Assembly: GCF_016597785.1 (NCBI RefSeq)
Contig: NZ_JAENJG010000001.1
Location: 1,674,001 to 1,738,000, forward strand
Reading direction: 5' to 3'
Origin: Leucobacter sp. L43
Lineage (GTDB): Bacteria; Actinomycetota; Actinomycetes; Actinomycetales; Microbacteriaceae
DNA length: 64,000 bases
The position numbers and the translations under genes are program-made. How positions within the stretch are numbered: position 1 is the first letter of the stretch; every line of letters begins with the position of its first letter. Under the pieces are notes generated by a model, which worked only from the letters and a program-made list of their open reading frames with translations, was not told where the DNA came from and did not search any database. Positions 25,700-33,500 of the stretch are shown here, one piece after another.

Positions 25700-26539
25700 A
25701 TGGAAATCCGTCACGCCACCCACCCCGACGAACTCGTCGGAATGAGCGACGAAGAGCTGCGCGCCCGCTTCGTCATCAGCGACCTGTTCACCCCTGGCCT
25801 CTTGCGGGCCGTGTACAGCCATGAGGATCGGATGGTGCTCGGCGGGGTCAGCCCGATCCCCGGCACGGCCGTCGCGCTCGAGAACTTCCCCGACCTCCGG
25901 GCGGAGTACTTCTGCCAGCGCCGCGAACTCGCGGTCTCCGGGCTCAGCGGGTCGGGGTCCGTGGTCGTGGACGGCACCCGTTACCCGATCGGGCATATGG
26001 ATGTGCTCTATATCGGCCGCGGGGCGCGTGACATCTCCTTCGAGGCCGACGTGACCGGGACGCGCTTCTTCCTGTCGTCCGCCGTATCCCACACCGATCA
26101 CCCGACGACGCTCGTCCCGGCATCGGAAGCGCTCACGACGGAGACCGGCGAGCAGGAGCACGCCAACCGTCGCATCGTGCGCAAGCACATCCACGAGGAC
26201 GGGGTGCGCAGCAGCCAGCTCGTGCTCGGCATCACGGCGCCGGAGCCCGGCAACATCTGGAACAGCATGCCCCCGCACACCCACGCCCGCCGCACCGAGG
26301 TCTACGTGTACTTCGATCTCGACGAGAACGAGCGGCTGTTCCACTTCATGGGGGTTCCCGGGCAGACGCGGCACGTCGTCCTGCGCGATGGCGACGCCGT
26401 CATCTCGCCCGCGTGGTCGATGCACTTCGGAGCCGGCACTACGAACTACTCGTTCCTCTGGGTCATGGCCGGCGAGAACCAGATGTTCGCCGACATGGAT
26501 CAGATCTCGGTGCCGGAGGTCGCCGGAGCGGTCGCCTGA
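25700..26539 (+). CDS. kduI: 5-dehydro-4-deoxy-D-glucuronate isomerase
   Basis: A 279-residue isomerase that converts 5-keto-4-deoxyuronate to 2,5-diketo-3-deoxygluconate. The zinc ligands match E. coli KduI: His193 and His195 (MPPHTH), Glu200 (RRTEVYVYFD) and His242 (WSMHFG). The length is normal. It is the last gene of the plus-strand arm and is followed by a terminator. The next enzymes, KduD, KdgK and KDPG aldolase, are in the other arm. Confidence 0.93.
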   Translation: MEIRHATHPDELVGMSDEELRARFVISDLFTPGLLRAVYSHEDRMVLGGVSPIPGTAVALENFPDLRAEYFCQRRELAVSGLSGSGSVVVDGTRYPIGHMDVLYIGRGARDISFEADVTGTRFFLSSAVSHTDHPTTLVPASEALTTETGEQEHANRRIVRKHIHEDGVRSSQLVLGITAPEPGNIWNSMPPHTHARRTEVYVYFDLDENERLFHFMGVPGQTRHVVLRDGDAVISPAWSMHFGAGTTNYSFLWVMAGENQMFADMDQISVPEVAGAVA

Positions 26540-26547
26540 ACCTTCTG

Positions 26548-26580
26548 GTGAGAGAGCGTTCCTCGCGGGAGCTCTCTCAC
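26548..26580 (+). terminator. Terminator after kduI
   Basis: GTGAGAGAGC (26548-26557) pairs perfectly with GCTCTCTCAC (26571-26580) across a 13-nt loop, 9 bp after the kduI stop. TTTT follows about 12 bp later. Confidence 0.75.
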
Positions 26581-26604
26581 TAGAATGAGCGTTTTCGTGC
26601 CCGC

Positions 26605-26814
26605 TCACTCCCGAGCGGGATCGCCTCCGCTATCGCCCCGTTCAAACGCCTCGACGACCTCGGGGCCATCAGTATCGTCGGGCATTGGCTCGGTGTCCCG
26701 AAATGGCTCCGCGTGCGGGTACCCATGCCCTTGAACAGTGCCGCTCGTTTCGTGTTTCATCTCCTCGTCGAGTTCGGGTCCATGCTTCGAACTGCCCCGC
26801 TCAGTGCCGTTCAT
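26605..26814 (-). CDS. Small hydrophilic protein, unknown function
   Basis: A 69-residue protein rich in Glu, Asp, Gly and Pro with no membrane segment or Cys, probably disordered. I do not recognise the family. The ATG has an excellent GGGAGG site 7 nt upstream, the main reason to call it. It sits in a sparse island with two other small genes. Expression would need to be shown. Confidence 0.6.
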   Translation of the reverse strand: MNGTERGSSKHGPELDEEMKHETSGTVQGHGYPHAEPFRDTEPMPDDTDGPEVVEAFERGDSGGDPARE

Positions 26815-27226
26815 CTCTGTTCCTCCCGTTGAGCTGCTTCATTCGCATTCCTGTCAGGGCGGCGACGTCTTGGCTGTGTCGTGCAGCCGGGCGAAGATCG
26901 GCGTCTTCGCCCGGCTCACCGCGATCGCAGCAGGTGCGTTGCGGTTCGCGAAGTCACCGCATCGACAAGCCTGAGCAGCTTCTCCCGATGCTGCGATGGC
27001 CTTGAAACGGCCTCGCATCTCTCTTACTCTGCGCGACACCATGGCAGCGCGAAGCGCGAATGCCCCGGGAGATCTCGCTTCTCAAGTCTCGGGCCGCTCC
27101 ACGTGCGTGTTCGTGCGCGGCACGCAGGACGCCGGTTATTCAACCCCCTCGCGCCTGACAAGATCCGCTGAGATGGTAGGTCCCCCAGCAACCACGGGAC
27201 GCGATCAGGAGCAAAGGAGAATACGA
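26815..27226. other. 412-bp stretch with no convincing gene
   Basis: Several frames are open but none has a ribosome site or protein-like composition. The base composition is visibly less GC-rich than that of the neighbours. The only clear structure is the 12-bp perfect hairpin at 26886-26915. The right end must hold the promoter of the gene at 27227. Confidence 0.6.
26886..26915. other. 12-bp perfect hairpin in sparse region
   Basis: GCCGGGCGAAGA (26886-26897) and TCTTCGCCCGGC (26904-26915) form a perfect stem with a 6-nt loop. No U run follows on either strand. It lies 72 bp upstream of the small minus-strand gene, so it could be a transcript leader structure, a protein site or a terminator. 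Confidence 0.55.
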
Positions 27227-27427
27227 ATGAGCGACCACTTCTCTGCAGAAGTACCGGAAGCCGACGCCCTGGAGCAGAACCGGAACGCGGGGTTCGACGA
27301 TGAACCAGCTTCTGAAGACGTTCTTTCCACGTCATCTGAAGCGGACACGGCAGATGCGCTTGAGCAGTCGATCACGGTGGAGCTTGATGACGACGATGCG
27401 TCGTCGGTCGAGACGTATCGTGACTGA
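27227..27427 (+). CDS. Small acidic protein with duplicated ADALEQ motif
   Basis: A 66-residue very acidic protein. ADALEQ occurs at residues 12-17 and again at 42-47, so it looks like an internal duplication of about 30 residues, each copy ending in an Asp/Glu-rich tail. AAAGGAGA lies 7 nt before the ATG. No catalytic motif or membrane segment is seen. The name and role of the family are unknown to me. Confidence 0.72.
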   Translation: MSDHFSAEVPEADALEQNRNAGFDDEPASEDVLSTSSEADTADALEQSITVELDDDDASSVETYRD

Positions 27428-27488
27428 GACACGACAGAGCTACCCAGCAACGACGCAGAAACGTGGAAAGCAGCAGGAGGACAGCGCG

Positions 27489-27752
27489 ATGAGCCAATTG
27501 ACGGTGACGACCAAGTCGAAGAACGGCCAGTGGGTGAACGAAGTGGAAGGCGCCCCTCATCTCTCGAGGAGTTTCCGGGACAAAGAAGAAGCTGTACAGG
27601 CTGCCCGTGAATTCGCCGCCGCGCACGATCGCGAGCATCGGATCGAAGAATCGGATCCGACGGGGGCGATTACGGATCCGGATCCCGCGTCGTCACGTGA
27701 GGCGGAGTCGGCGGACCCCAACCCACAGGTACCCTTTTCGGAGCCGGGCTAA
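27489..27752 (+). CDS. DUF2188-like small protein
   Basis: An 87-residue protein. Residues ~5-51 (KNGQWVNEVEG, RSFRDKEEAVQAAREFAA, EHRI) resemble DUF2188, a small domain of unknown function. The C-terminal 35 residues are Asp/Pro/Glu-rich and probably disordered. AGGAGG lies 8 nt before the ATG. It follows the acidic ADALEQ protein by 61 bp on the same strand, and the two may be co-expressed. Confidence 0.8.
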   Translation: MSQLTVTTKSKNGQWVNEVEGAPHLSRSFRDKEEAVQAAREFAAAHDREHRIEESDPTGAITDPDPASSREAESADPNPQVPFSEPG

Positions 27753-27785
27753 CCGCAGCCTGGACGGGCGTACCCGGCCGCCGTC

Positions 27786-28247
27786 TCATCGATCCGCGGC
27801 GAGCTCGGGCGGCTGGCCGCCGCCGAAATCCTCGAAGATCAGAATGGTGCGGGTGTTGCGCACCCACCGAATCGACTGAATGTCCTCGAGCACCACGCGC
27901 CGCAGGTGGCTGTTGTCGGCAGCGCGCACGAGCAGTAGTACGTCGAAGTCGCCGCCGACGAGCGCGATGTGCTCGACTTCCGCGATCTCGCCGAGCCGGG
28001 CGCGCACCTCCTGCCATCCGGTCTGGTCGATCAGCAGCGTCACGTAGGCCGAGGCGTGAGCCCCAGCGCGCACCGGGTCGGTACGCACCGTGAAGTTCAT
28101 GATGACGCCACTGTCGACGAGCTTGCGCACGCGGGCATGCGCTCCGGCGCGCGAGATGTGCACCGCCTCGGCGAGCGCGGTCATGGAGATTCTGGCATCG
28201 TTCCTGAGCACTGCCAGGATCGCTCGATCGGTGTCGTCTACCTGCAT
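27786..28247 (-). CDS. Lrp/AsnC-family regulator of the oxoacid dehydrogenase operon
   Basis: A 153-residue Lrp-type protein. The HTH is at about residues 5-55 (DRAILAVLRNDARISMTALA, ISRAGAHARVRKL) and the RAM domain follows (VEHIALVGGDFDVLLLVRA). ATG 28247 has AGGGAG 6 nt upstream. It is divergent from the E1-alpha gene. Lrp proteins next to branched-chain oxoacid dehydrogenase genes are usual (BkdR-like), so it probably senses a branched-chain amino or oxo acid. Confidence 0.88.
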   Translation of the reverse strand: MQVDDTDRAILAVLRNDARISMTALAEAVHISRAGAHARVRKLVDSGVIMNFTVRTDPVRAGAHASAYVTLLIDQTGWQEVRARLGEIAEVEHIALVGGDFDVLLLVRAADNSHLRRVVLEDIQSIRWVRNTRTILIFEDFGGGQPPELAADR

Positions 28248-28405
28248 GTCTGCTCCCTTGGAGACCGGCTCGTCGCCCGATACAGATATCCAGTATTCAG
28301 GCTGTTCTGCAATCAAACATACAGAAGTCGAGCGAAATCGTGCGCAGGCGCGTGAATTGCGAGCACAATAGGCGACACATTGACGGACGGATTCAAGGAG
28401 GAACC

Positions 28406-29500
28406 GTGTCCCGATCAGCAGACGCGCTGTTGCCGCGCGACACCCCCGTGCAACTGATCGACGCCGAGGGTGTCGTCCAGCCCGACCCCGAGTTCGCCCT
28501 GCCCGATCGCGAGACGCTGCGACGCGCCTACGCGGGACTCGTGAACGGCCGCCGCATCAACGATCAGTGCAATGCGCTCGTGCGCCAGGGCCGGCTGGCC
28601 GTCTACCCGGCGTCGACCGGCCAGGAGGCCTGCCAGATCGCCGCGGCGCTGTGCCTCGAGCGCGGCGACTGGCTGTTTCCGACCTATCGGGATTCGGTCG
28701 CGGTGATCGCTCGCGGCGTCGAGCCGGCGAATGCGATGGTCCTGCTGCGCGGAGACTGGCACTCGGGCTACGACCCGACCGAGTACGGGATCGCGCCGCA
28801 GGCGACTCCGCTCGCGACGCAGCTGCTCCACGCGGTCGGCTTCGCGCACGCCGCTCGGCTCCGGGGCGAAGACACCGTGGTGCTCGCGATGTGCGGCGAC
28901 GGCGCCACGAGCGAGGGCGACTTCCACGAGGCGATGAACTTCGCCGCCGTCTTCCACCTCCCGGTCGTCTTCTTCGTGCAGAACAACGAGTTCGCCATCT
29001 CGGTGCCGCTCTCACGGCAGACCGCGGCGGCGTCTCTCGCGCACAAGGCCATCGGATACGGAATGCCCGGCGAGCGCGTCGACGGGAACGACGTCGCCGC
29101 GCTGCTCGCCGTGCTCGGCGCGGCCGTCGATCGAGCCCGTTCCGGTCAGGGCCCGAGCTTCATCGAAGCCCACACGTACCGCATGCTCGCGCACACCAAC
29201 GCCGACGACGACACCCGTTACCGCGACCGCGAGGAGGTGCAGGCGTGGGTCGGACGGGATCCGCTCACCCGCCTGCGCAGCCACCTCCGCGAGTCAGGCG
29301 CCCTGACCGAGGCCGACGAGTCGGAGCTCGCCGCTGCCGCGGAGGAGATCGCGAGCGAACTGCGATACGCGATGAACGCGGACCCGGAATTGAACCCCGA
29401 GGACCTCTTCACCCACGTCTTCGCGCAGCGACCCGAGATGCTCGACGCGCAGTGGGACGCGCTGCGCGACGAGATCGAGCGCACGGAGGTCGAGTCATGA
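28406..29500 (+). CDS. 2-oxoacid dehydrogenase E1 component, alpha subunit
   Basis: A 364-residue thiamine-diphosphate enzyme subunit. GDGATSEGDFHEAMNFA at residues 164-180 and Asn193-Asn194 form the ThDP motif. PASTGQEACQIAAA and FPTYRDS are typical of the branched-chain/acetoin E1-alpha group. The GTG start has AAGGAGG at 5 nt. It overlaps E1-beta by ATGA. With E1-beta and E2 it would decarboxylate branched-chain 2-oxo acids; pyruvate is less likely but not excluded. No E3 gene is present here. Confidence 0.92.
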   Translation: MSRSADALLPRDTPVQLIDAEGVVQPDPEFALPDRETLRRAYAGLVNGRRINDQCNALVRQGRLAVYPASTGQEACQIAAALCLERGDWLFPTYRDSVAVIARGVEPANAMVLLRGDWHSGYDPTEYGIAPQATPLATQLLHAVGFAHAARLRGEDTVVLAMCGDGATSEGDFHEAMNFAAVFHLPVVFFVQNNEFAISVPLSRQTAAASLAHKAIGYGMPGERVDGNDVAALLAVLGAAVDRARSGQGPSFIEAHTYRMLAHTNADDDTRYRDREEVQAWVGRDPLTRLRSHLRESGALTEADESELAAAAEEIASELRYAMNADPELNPEDLFTHVFAQRPEMLDAQWDALRDEIERTEVES

Positions 29501-30567
29501 GCACCACGATGGCGCACGGCGCCGCTCCGGCCGGAACGCCCGCCGGCGCTGCGCCATCCGCTCGCGACGCCGAAGCAGGGGCGACGACGGTCGAGACGCT
29601 GACGATGGCGAGCGCCCTCAACCTCGCCCTCGCCGACGCTCTCGCGAGCGATGACCGCGTCGTCGTCTTCGGCGAGGATGTGGGAGCGCTCGGCGGCGTC
29701 TTCCGCATCACCGATGGCCTGACCGCGCGATTCGGCGAAGACCGCTGCTTCGACACACCCCTTGCCGAGTCGGGCATCGTCGGCACTGCGGTCGGAATGG
29801 CGATGAACGGGCTCGCCCCGGTCGTCGAGATGCAATTCGACGCCTTCGCGCTGCCGGCGTTCGAGCAGGTGGTGAGTCACGTCGCGAAACTGGGCAATCG
29901 CACCCGCGGCGATCTCCGCATGCCGATGGTGATCCGCATCCCGTACGGCGGCGGGATCGGCGGCGTCGAGCATCACTGCGACTCCTCCGAGGCCTACTAC
30001 GCTCACACGCCCGGGCTCACCGTGGTGTCCCCGTCGACGCCGCAGGACGCATATTCGCTCCTGCGCGCGGCGATCGCCTCCCCGGATCCCGTGGTCTTCA
30101 TGGAGCCGAAGAAGCTCTACTGGTCGACCGGGCCGGTCGATACGTCGATCGCCGCCGATCTGCGCCGCGCCCGCGTCGTGCGGCCGGGCAGCGACGTGAC
30201 GCTCATCAGCTACGGCCCGTCCGTTCCGATCGCCCTCGAGGCAGCCGAGGTCGCGGAAGCGGGGGGACGCAGCGTCGAGGTGGTCGATGTGCGCACCCTG
30301 ACACCGTTCGACGATCGCACCGTGATGGAGTCGGTGCGGCGCACCGGCCGCGCTGTGGTCATCGCCGAGGCTCCGGGCTTCGCCAGTGTCGCGTCGGAGA
30401 TCCAAGCCCGCGTGTTCGAGCAGTGCTTCGAGTACCTGGAGGCGCCCGTGCGGCGCGTGACCGGATTCGACACCCCGTTCGCCTCACCGAAGTTCGAGCA
30501 CTGGTACCTGCCCGACGCCGAGCGCGTACTCGACGCCATCGAAACCCTGCACTGGGAGGATCAGTGA
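29497..30567 (+). CDS. 2-oxoacid dehydrogenase E1 component, beta subunit
   Basis: A 356-residue subunit that completes the heterotetrameric E1. Residues 1-28 are an Ala/Gly/Pro-rich leader; the conserved part starts at ETLTMASALNLALADAL. GEDVGALGGVFRITDGL, FDTPLAESGIVGTAVGMA and the C-terminal transketolase-like domain (VIAEAPGFASVASEIQA) are typical. It shares ATGA with E1-alpha and its stop abuts the E2 start, so the three subunits are co-translated. Confidence 0.93.
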   Translation: MSTTMAHGAAPAGTPAGAAPSARDAEAGATTVETLTMASALNLALADALASDDRVVVFGEDVGALGGVFRITDGLTARFGEDRCFDTPLAESGIVGTAVGMAMNGLAPVVEMQFDAFALPAFEQVVSHVAKLGNRTRGDLRMPMVIRIPYGGGIGGVEHHCDSSEAYYAHTPGLTVVSPSTPQDAYSLLRAAIASPDPVVFMEPKKLYWSTGPVDTSIAADLRRARVVRPGSDVTLISYGPSVPIALEAAEVAEAGGRSVEVVDVRTLTPFDDRTVMESVRRTGRAVVIAEAPGFASVASEIQARVFEQCFEYLEAPVRRVTGFDTPFASPKFEHWYLPDAERVLDAIETLHWEDQ

Positions 30568-31970
30568 TGAGCACGCGCGTCTTCAACCTGCCAGACCTCG
30601 GCGAGGGCCTCACGGAAGCCGCGCTCGTGCGCTGGATGGTCTCCGTCGGCGACACCGTCAGCATCGACCAGCCCATCGCGGAGGTCGAGACGGCCAAGAG
30701 CATCGTCGAGCTGCCCTCGCCCTACGCCGGCGTGGTCGTGCAGCTGCACGGCGCCGAGGGCGATGCACTGCTGACCGGCTCCCCGGTGCTCGAGGTGCTC
30801 GATGAGCGGGCGCCCGAAGCCGCTGAGCCCGCGGGCGGCTCGCCCGAGTCACCCGGAGCGCCTCCGTCGCCGGACGAGGAGCGCGAGGCCTACCGTCACG
30901 AGGAACGGGCGGGATCCGGCAACGTGCTGATCGGTTACGGCACTGGCCGCGGGCCCGCGAAGGGCCGTCGCCGCCGGGCCAGGGGCGGCATCGGCGGGGC
31001 GCGCAGCGGCGCCACCTCGACTCCCGCCCTGGTGCACGAAGCCCCCGCCCCGGTGCGGATCAGCGACGCACCGCGCCGCACGGTCGCCGTGCGGTCTCCG
31101 ATCGTGCGTCGTCTCGCCCGGGAGCTCGGGGTCGACCCGCACCGGGTGCGCGCGACGGGGAGCGATGGCGCGATCACTCGCGCCGACGTGCTGCGCGCTG
31201 CGGATGCGCCTCGCGCAGATGCTTCCGAGGGCACTCAGCAGGATCCCGTCACCGCGGGCGCGCACACGTCGCCGCTGCCGGTGGCCCGCGTCGAGCGCTT
31301 CAGCCCGCTCCGGCGCGTCGTCAGCGAGACGCTCTCGCGCAGCAGGGCCGAGATTCCCGAGGCGACGGTGTGGGTCGATGTCGATCTCACCGAGCTCTGG
31401 GAGCTGCGCCCGCTCATGGCGGCGGACGGCGAGCGGCCGCCATCGCTCACGGCGATCCTCGCCCGCTACACGCTGCTCGCGCTGCAGCAGTACCCGATTC
31501 TCGCGAGCCGCCTGGCGCCGACCGGTGACGCGATCGAGATCTACGAGGGCGTGAACCTGGGCATCGCCGTCGACACGAGCCGCGGGCTGATGGTTCCGGT
31601 GATGCGCGATGCGCACGCGATGTCGATCGCCGAGCTCGACCGCGAGCTGCGGTCGCTCAGTGCGACCGCGCGCGACGGGCGCACGCCCCCTGAGCAGCTC
31701 AGAGGCTCCACGTTCACGTTGAACAACTACGGCGGCCTCGGGGTCGACGGCTCCGCCGCGATCATCAACCACCCCGAGGTCGCGATGCTCGGGATCGGGC
31801 GCGTGCTCGAGCGTGCCTGGGTGGTTGACGGCCGCGTCCAGGCGCGGCGCATCGCCCAGCTCTCGCTCGTGTTCGACCACCGCGTCTGCGACGGCGGGTA
31901 TGCGGCCGGGTTCCTGCGCGCGGTGACCGATATGCTCGAGCACCCGCTGCGCGCGTACTCCCGGGTGTGA
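30567..31970 (+). CDS. 2-oxoacid dehydrogenase E2 component (dihydrolipoyl acyltransferase)
   Basis: A 467-residue E2. One lipoyl domain covers residues 1-80 with Lys44 (ETAKS) as lipoylation site. A long Pro/Glu then Arg/Gly-rich linker follows. The E1/E3-binding domain is at about 172-206 and the catalytic domain after ~235, with His438-x3-Asp442-Gly443 (DHRVCDG). The start lies at the E1-beta stop; GTG at 30564 is an alternative. The lipoate ligase at 8.3 kb could modify it. E3 must be encoded elsewhere. Confidence 0.93.
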   Translation: MSTRVFNLPDLGEGLTEAALVRWMVSVGDTVSIDQPIAEVETAKSIVELPSPYAGVVVQLHGAEGDALLTGSPVLEVLDERAPEAAEPAGGSPESPGAPPSPDEEREAYRHEERAGSGNVLIGYGTGRGPAKGRRRRARGGIGGARSGATSTPALVHEAPAPVRISDAPRRTVAVRSPIVRRLARELGVDPHRVRATGSDGAITRADVLRAADAPRADASEGTQQDPVTAGAHTSPLPVARVERFSPLRRVVSETLSRSRAEIPEATVWVDVDLTELWELRPLMAADGERPPSLTAILARYTLLALQQYPILASRLAPTGDAIEIYEGVNLGIAVDTSRGLMVPVMRDAHAMSIAELDRELRSLSATARDGRTPPEQLRGSTFTLNNYGGLGVDGSAAIINHPEVAMLGIGRVLERAWVVDGRVQARRIAQLSLVFDHRVCDGGYAAGFLRAVTDMLEHPLRAYSRV

Positions 31971-31999
31971 GGCCGGGCCGGAGCCCACGAGCCACCAGG

Positions 32000-32054
32000 A
32001 ATGCGGCAGAAGGTCCGTTCCCCGAGAGCTGGGGAACGGACCTTCTGCCGCATT
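32000..32054. terminator. 24-bp perfect inverted repeat, bidirectional terminator
   Basis: Positions 32000-32023 and 32031-32054 are perfect inverse complements across a 7-nt loop (GAGAGCT). The structure sits between the convergent E2 and MHS-transporter genes, 30 bp from one stop and 18 bp from the other. No strong U tract follows. Its position fits termination of both operons. Confidence 0.85.
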
Positions 32055-32072
32055 GCGTCGAGGGGTGGGCGG

Positions 32073-33404
32073 TTAGACCGTCACGACCTCGTTCGAGCGC
32101 GTGTTCAGCGCGACGCCCTTCGGCTCCTTCACGAGCGACACGGCCACGAGTGAGACGATCGTCACGCCGAGGATGTACAGGCCGATCGTCCACGACGCTC
32201 CCGTGGCGCCGAACACGAGATCGGCGATGAGCGGAGCGAACGCACCGCCGAAGATCGCGCCGATCGCGTACCCGATGGAGACCCCGGAGTAGCGCACGTC
32301 GGCGGGGAACATCTCGGCGTAGAGCGCGGCCTGCGGGCCGTAGGAGAGTCCGAGCCCGACGGTCATCAGGAACAGGGCGAGGAAGTACATGAAGATGTTG
32401 CCGGTGTCGATGAGGAACCACATCGGCACGGCCCAGATACCCAGCAGCACGTACCCGATCTGGAAGGTGCGAACGCGCCCGATGCGGTCGGAGACGATGC
32501 CGCCGAACAGGGTGAACGCGAGCCACCCGAAGGAGGCCAGTGTGGTGGCGAGTAGCACCGGGGGCCGCTCGAGGCCGAGCCCGCCCTCGGCTTCCGGCCG
32601 CGTCGCATACGCCGAGAAGAAGGCGATGAGCAGGTAGCCGGCCGCGTTGTTCGCGATGAAGATGAGTGCGGCGAGCACCACCTCCTTCGCGTGCTTCGAG
32701 AAGAGCGTCTTCAGCGGTGCGGCAGATTCGCCCTTGCGCTCCTGCAGCTCCTTGAAGACCGGGGACTCCTCGACGGCGCGGCGGATGAAGTAGCCGACGA
32801 GGATCAGCACGATGGAGAAGAGGAACGGGAGGCGCCAGCCCCAGGTCAGGAATTGCTCCTCGGTCAGCGTCGTGGTGATGACCCACATGGTCGCGGTCGC
32901 GAGGATCATGCCGAGCGGCACGCCGATCTGCGGGTACGCGCCGAAGAAGCCGCGCTTGTTCTCGGGCGCGTGCTCGACCGACATGAGGGCGGCCCCGCCC
33001 CACTCGCCGCCGGCCGAGAAGCCCTGCAGCACGCGGAGCAGCACGAGCAGCACCGGCGCCGCGACGCCGATCTGGGCGTAGGTCGGCAGCACGCCGATCA
33101 GGGCGGTGGCGAGCCCCATCAGAATGAGCGTGAGCACGAGCATGCGCTTGCGCCCGAGCCGGTCGCCGAGGTGCCCGGCGACGATGGCGCCGAGGGGGCG
33201 GAACAGGAAGGAGATGCCGAGGGACGCCCAGGCGACGATCTGGCCGACCGTCTCACCCGCGGGGGCGAAGTAGAGCGTCGCGAAGACGGCGCCCGCCGCC
33301 TGCGCGTAGATGAAGAAGTCGTACCACTCGATGGTGGTACCGACGACGGTGCCTGCGAGCACCTTGCGCCGTTCCGCCTGCTTGGCAGCAGCAGTCATGG
33401 TCAT
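32073..33404 (-). CDS. MHS-family MFS transporter (aromatic/organic acid uptake)
   Basis: A 443-residue 12-helix metabolite:H+ symporter. GTTIEWYDFFIYAQAAG near residue 20 and the cytoplasmic GHLGDRLGRKRML loop are MHS hallmarks, as is LLRVLQGFSAGGEWGG. ATG 33404 has GGAG 5 nt upstream. The frame stays open further upstream but that part is antisense to the hydrolase. A site matching the phenylacetate-operon motif lies 34-47 bp upstream of the start, so this may be the phenylacetate permease (inference). Confidence 0.9.
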   Translation of the reverse strand: MTMTAAAKQAERRKVLAGTVVGTTIEWYDFFIYAQAAGAVFATLYFAPAGETVGQIVAWASLGISFLFRPLGAIVAGHLGDRLGRKRMLVLTLILMGLATALIGVLPTYAQIGVAAPVLLVLLRVLQGFSAGGEWGGAALMSVEHAPENKRGFFGAYPQIGVPLGMILATATMWVITTTLTEEQFLTWGWRLPFLFSIVLILVGYFIRRAVEESPVFKELQERKGESAAPLKTLFSKHAKEVVLAALIFIANNAAGYLLIAFFSAYATRPEAEGGLGLERPPVLLATTLASFGWLAFTLFGGIVSDRIGRVRTFQIGYVLLGIWAVPMWFLIDTGNIFMYFLALFLMTVGLGLSYGPQAALYAEMFPADVRYSGVSIGYAIGAIFGGAFAPLIADLVFGATGASWTIGLYILGVTIVSLVAVSLVKEPKGVALNTRSNEVVTV

Positions 33405-33437
33405 GTGAACTCCGTTGTTCGTATGGACGGCCAAGTT

Positions 33438-33451
33438 ACCGACCGTTCGGC
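33438..33451 (-). promoter_or_regulatory. TetR-type operator shared with paa operons (copy 3)
   Basis: On the minus strand this reads GCCGAACGGTCGGT, matching the motif before the thiolase and paaA genes (R-CYGAAYGGTCRGT). It is the core of a larger TTAC...GTAA dyad at 33436-33457, between the MHS transporter and the divergent hydrolase, and could control both. Confidence 0.65.
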
Positions 33452-33500
33452 CAGTAATAGAGCGTACACGAATACGACCCATCGCATGCATGATGGGAGC

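Noticed and set aside
26854-27171. Short open frames in the sparse region
   Set aside because: No ribosome sites, no protein-like composition and mutual overlap on both strands.
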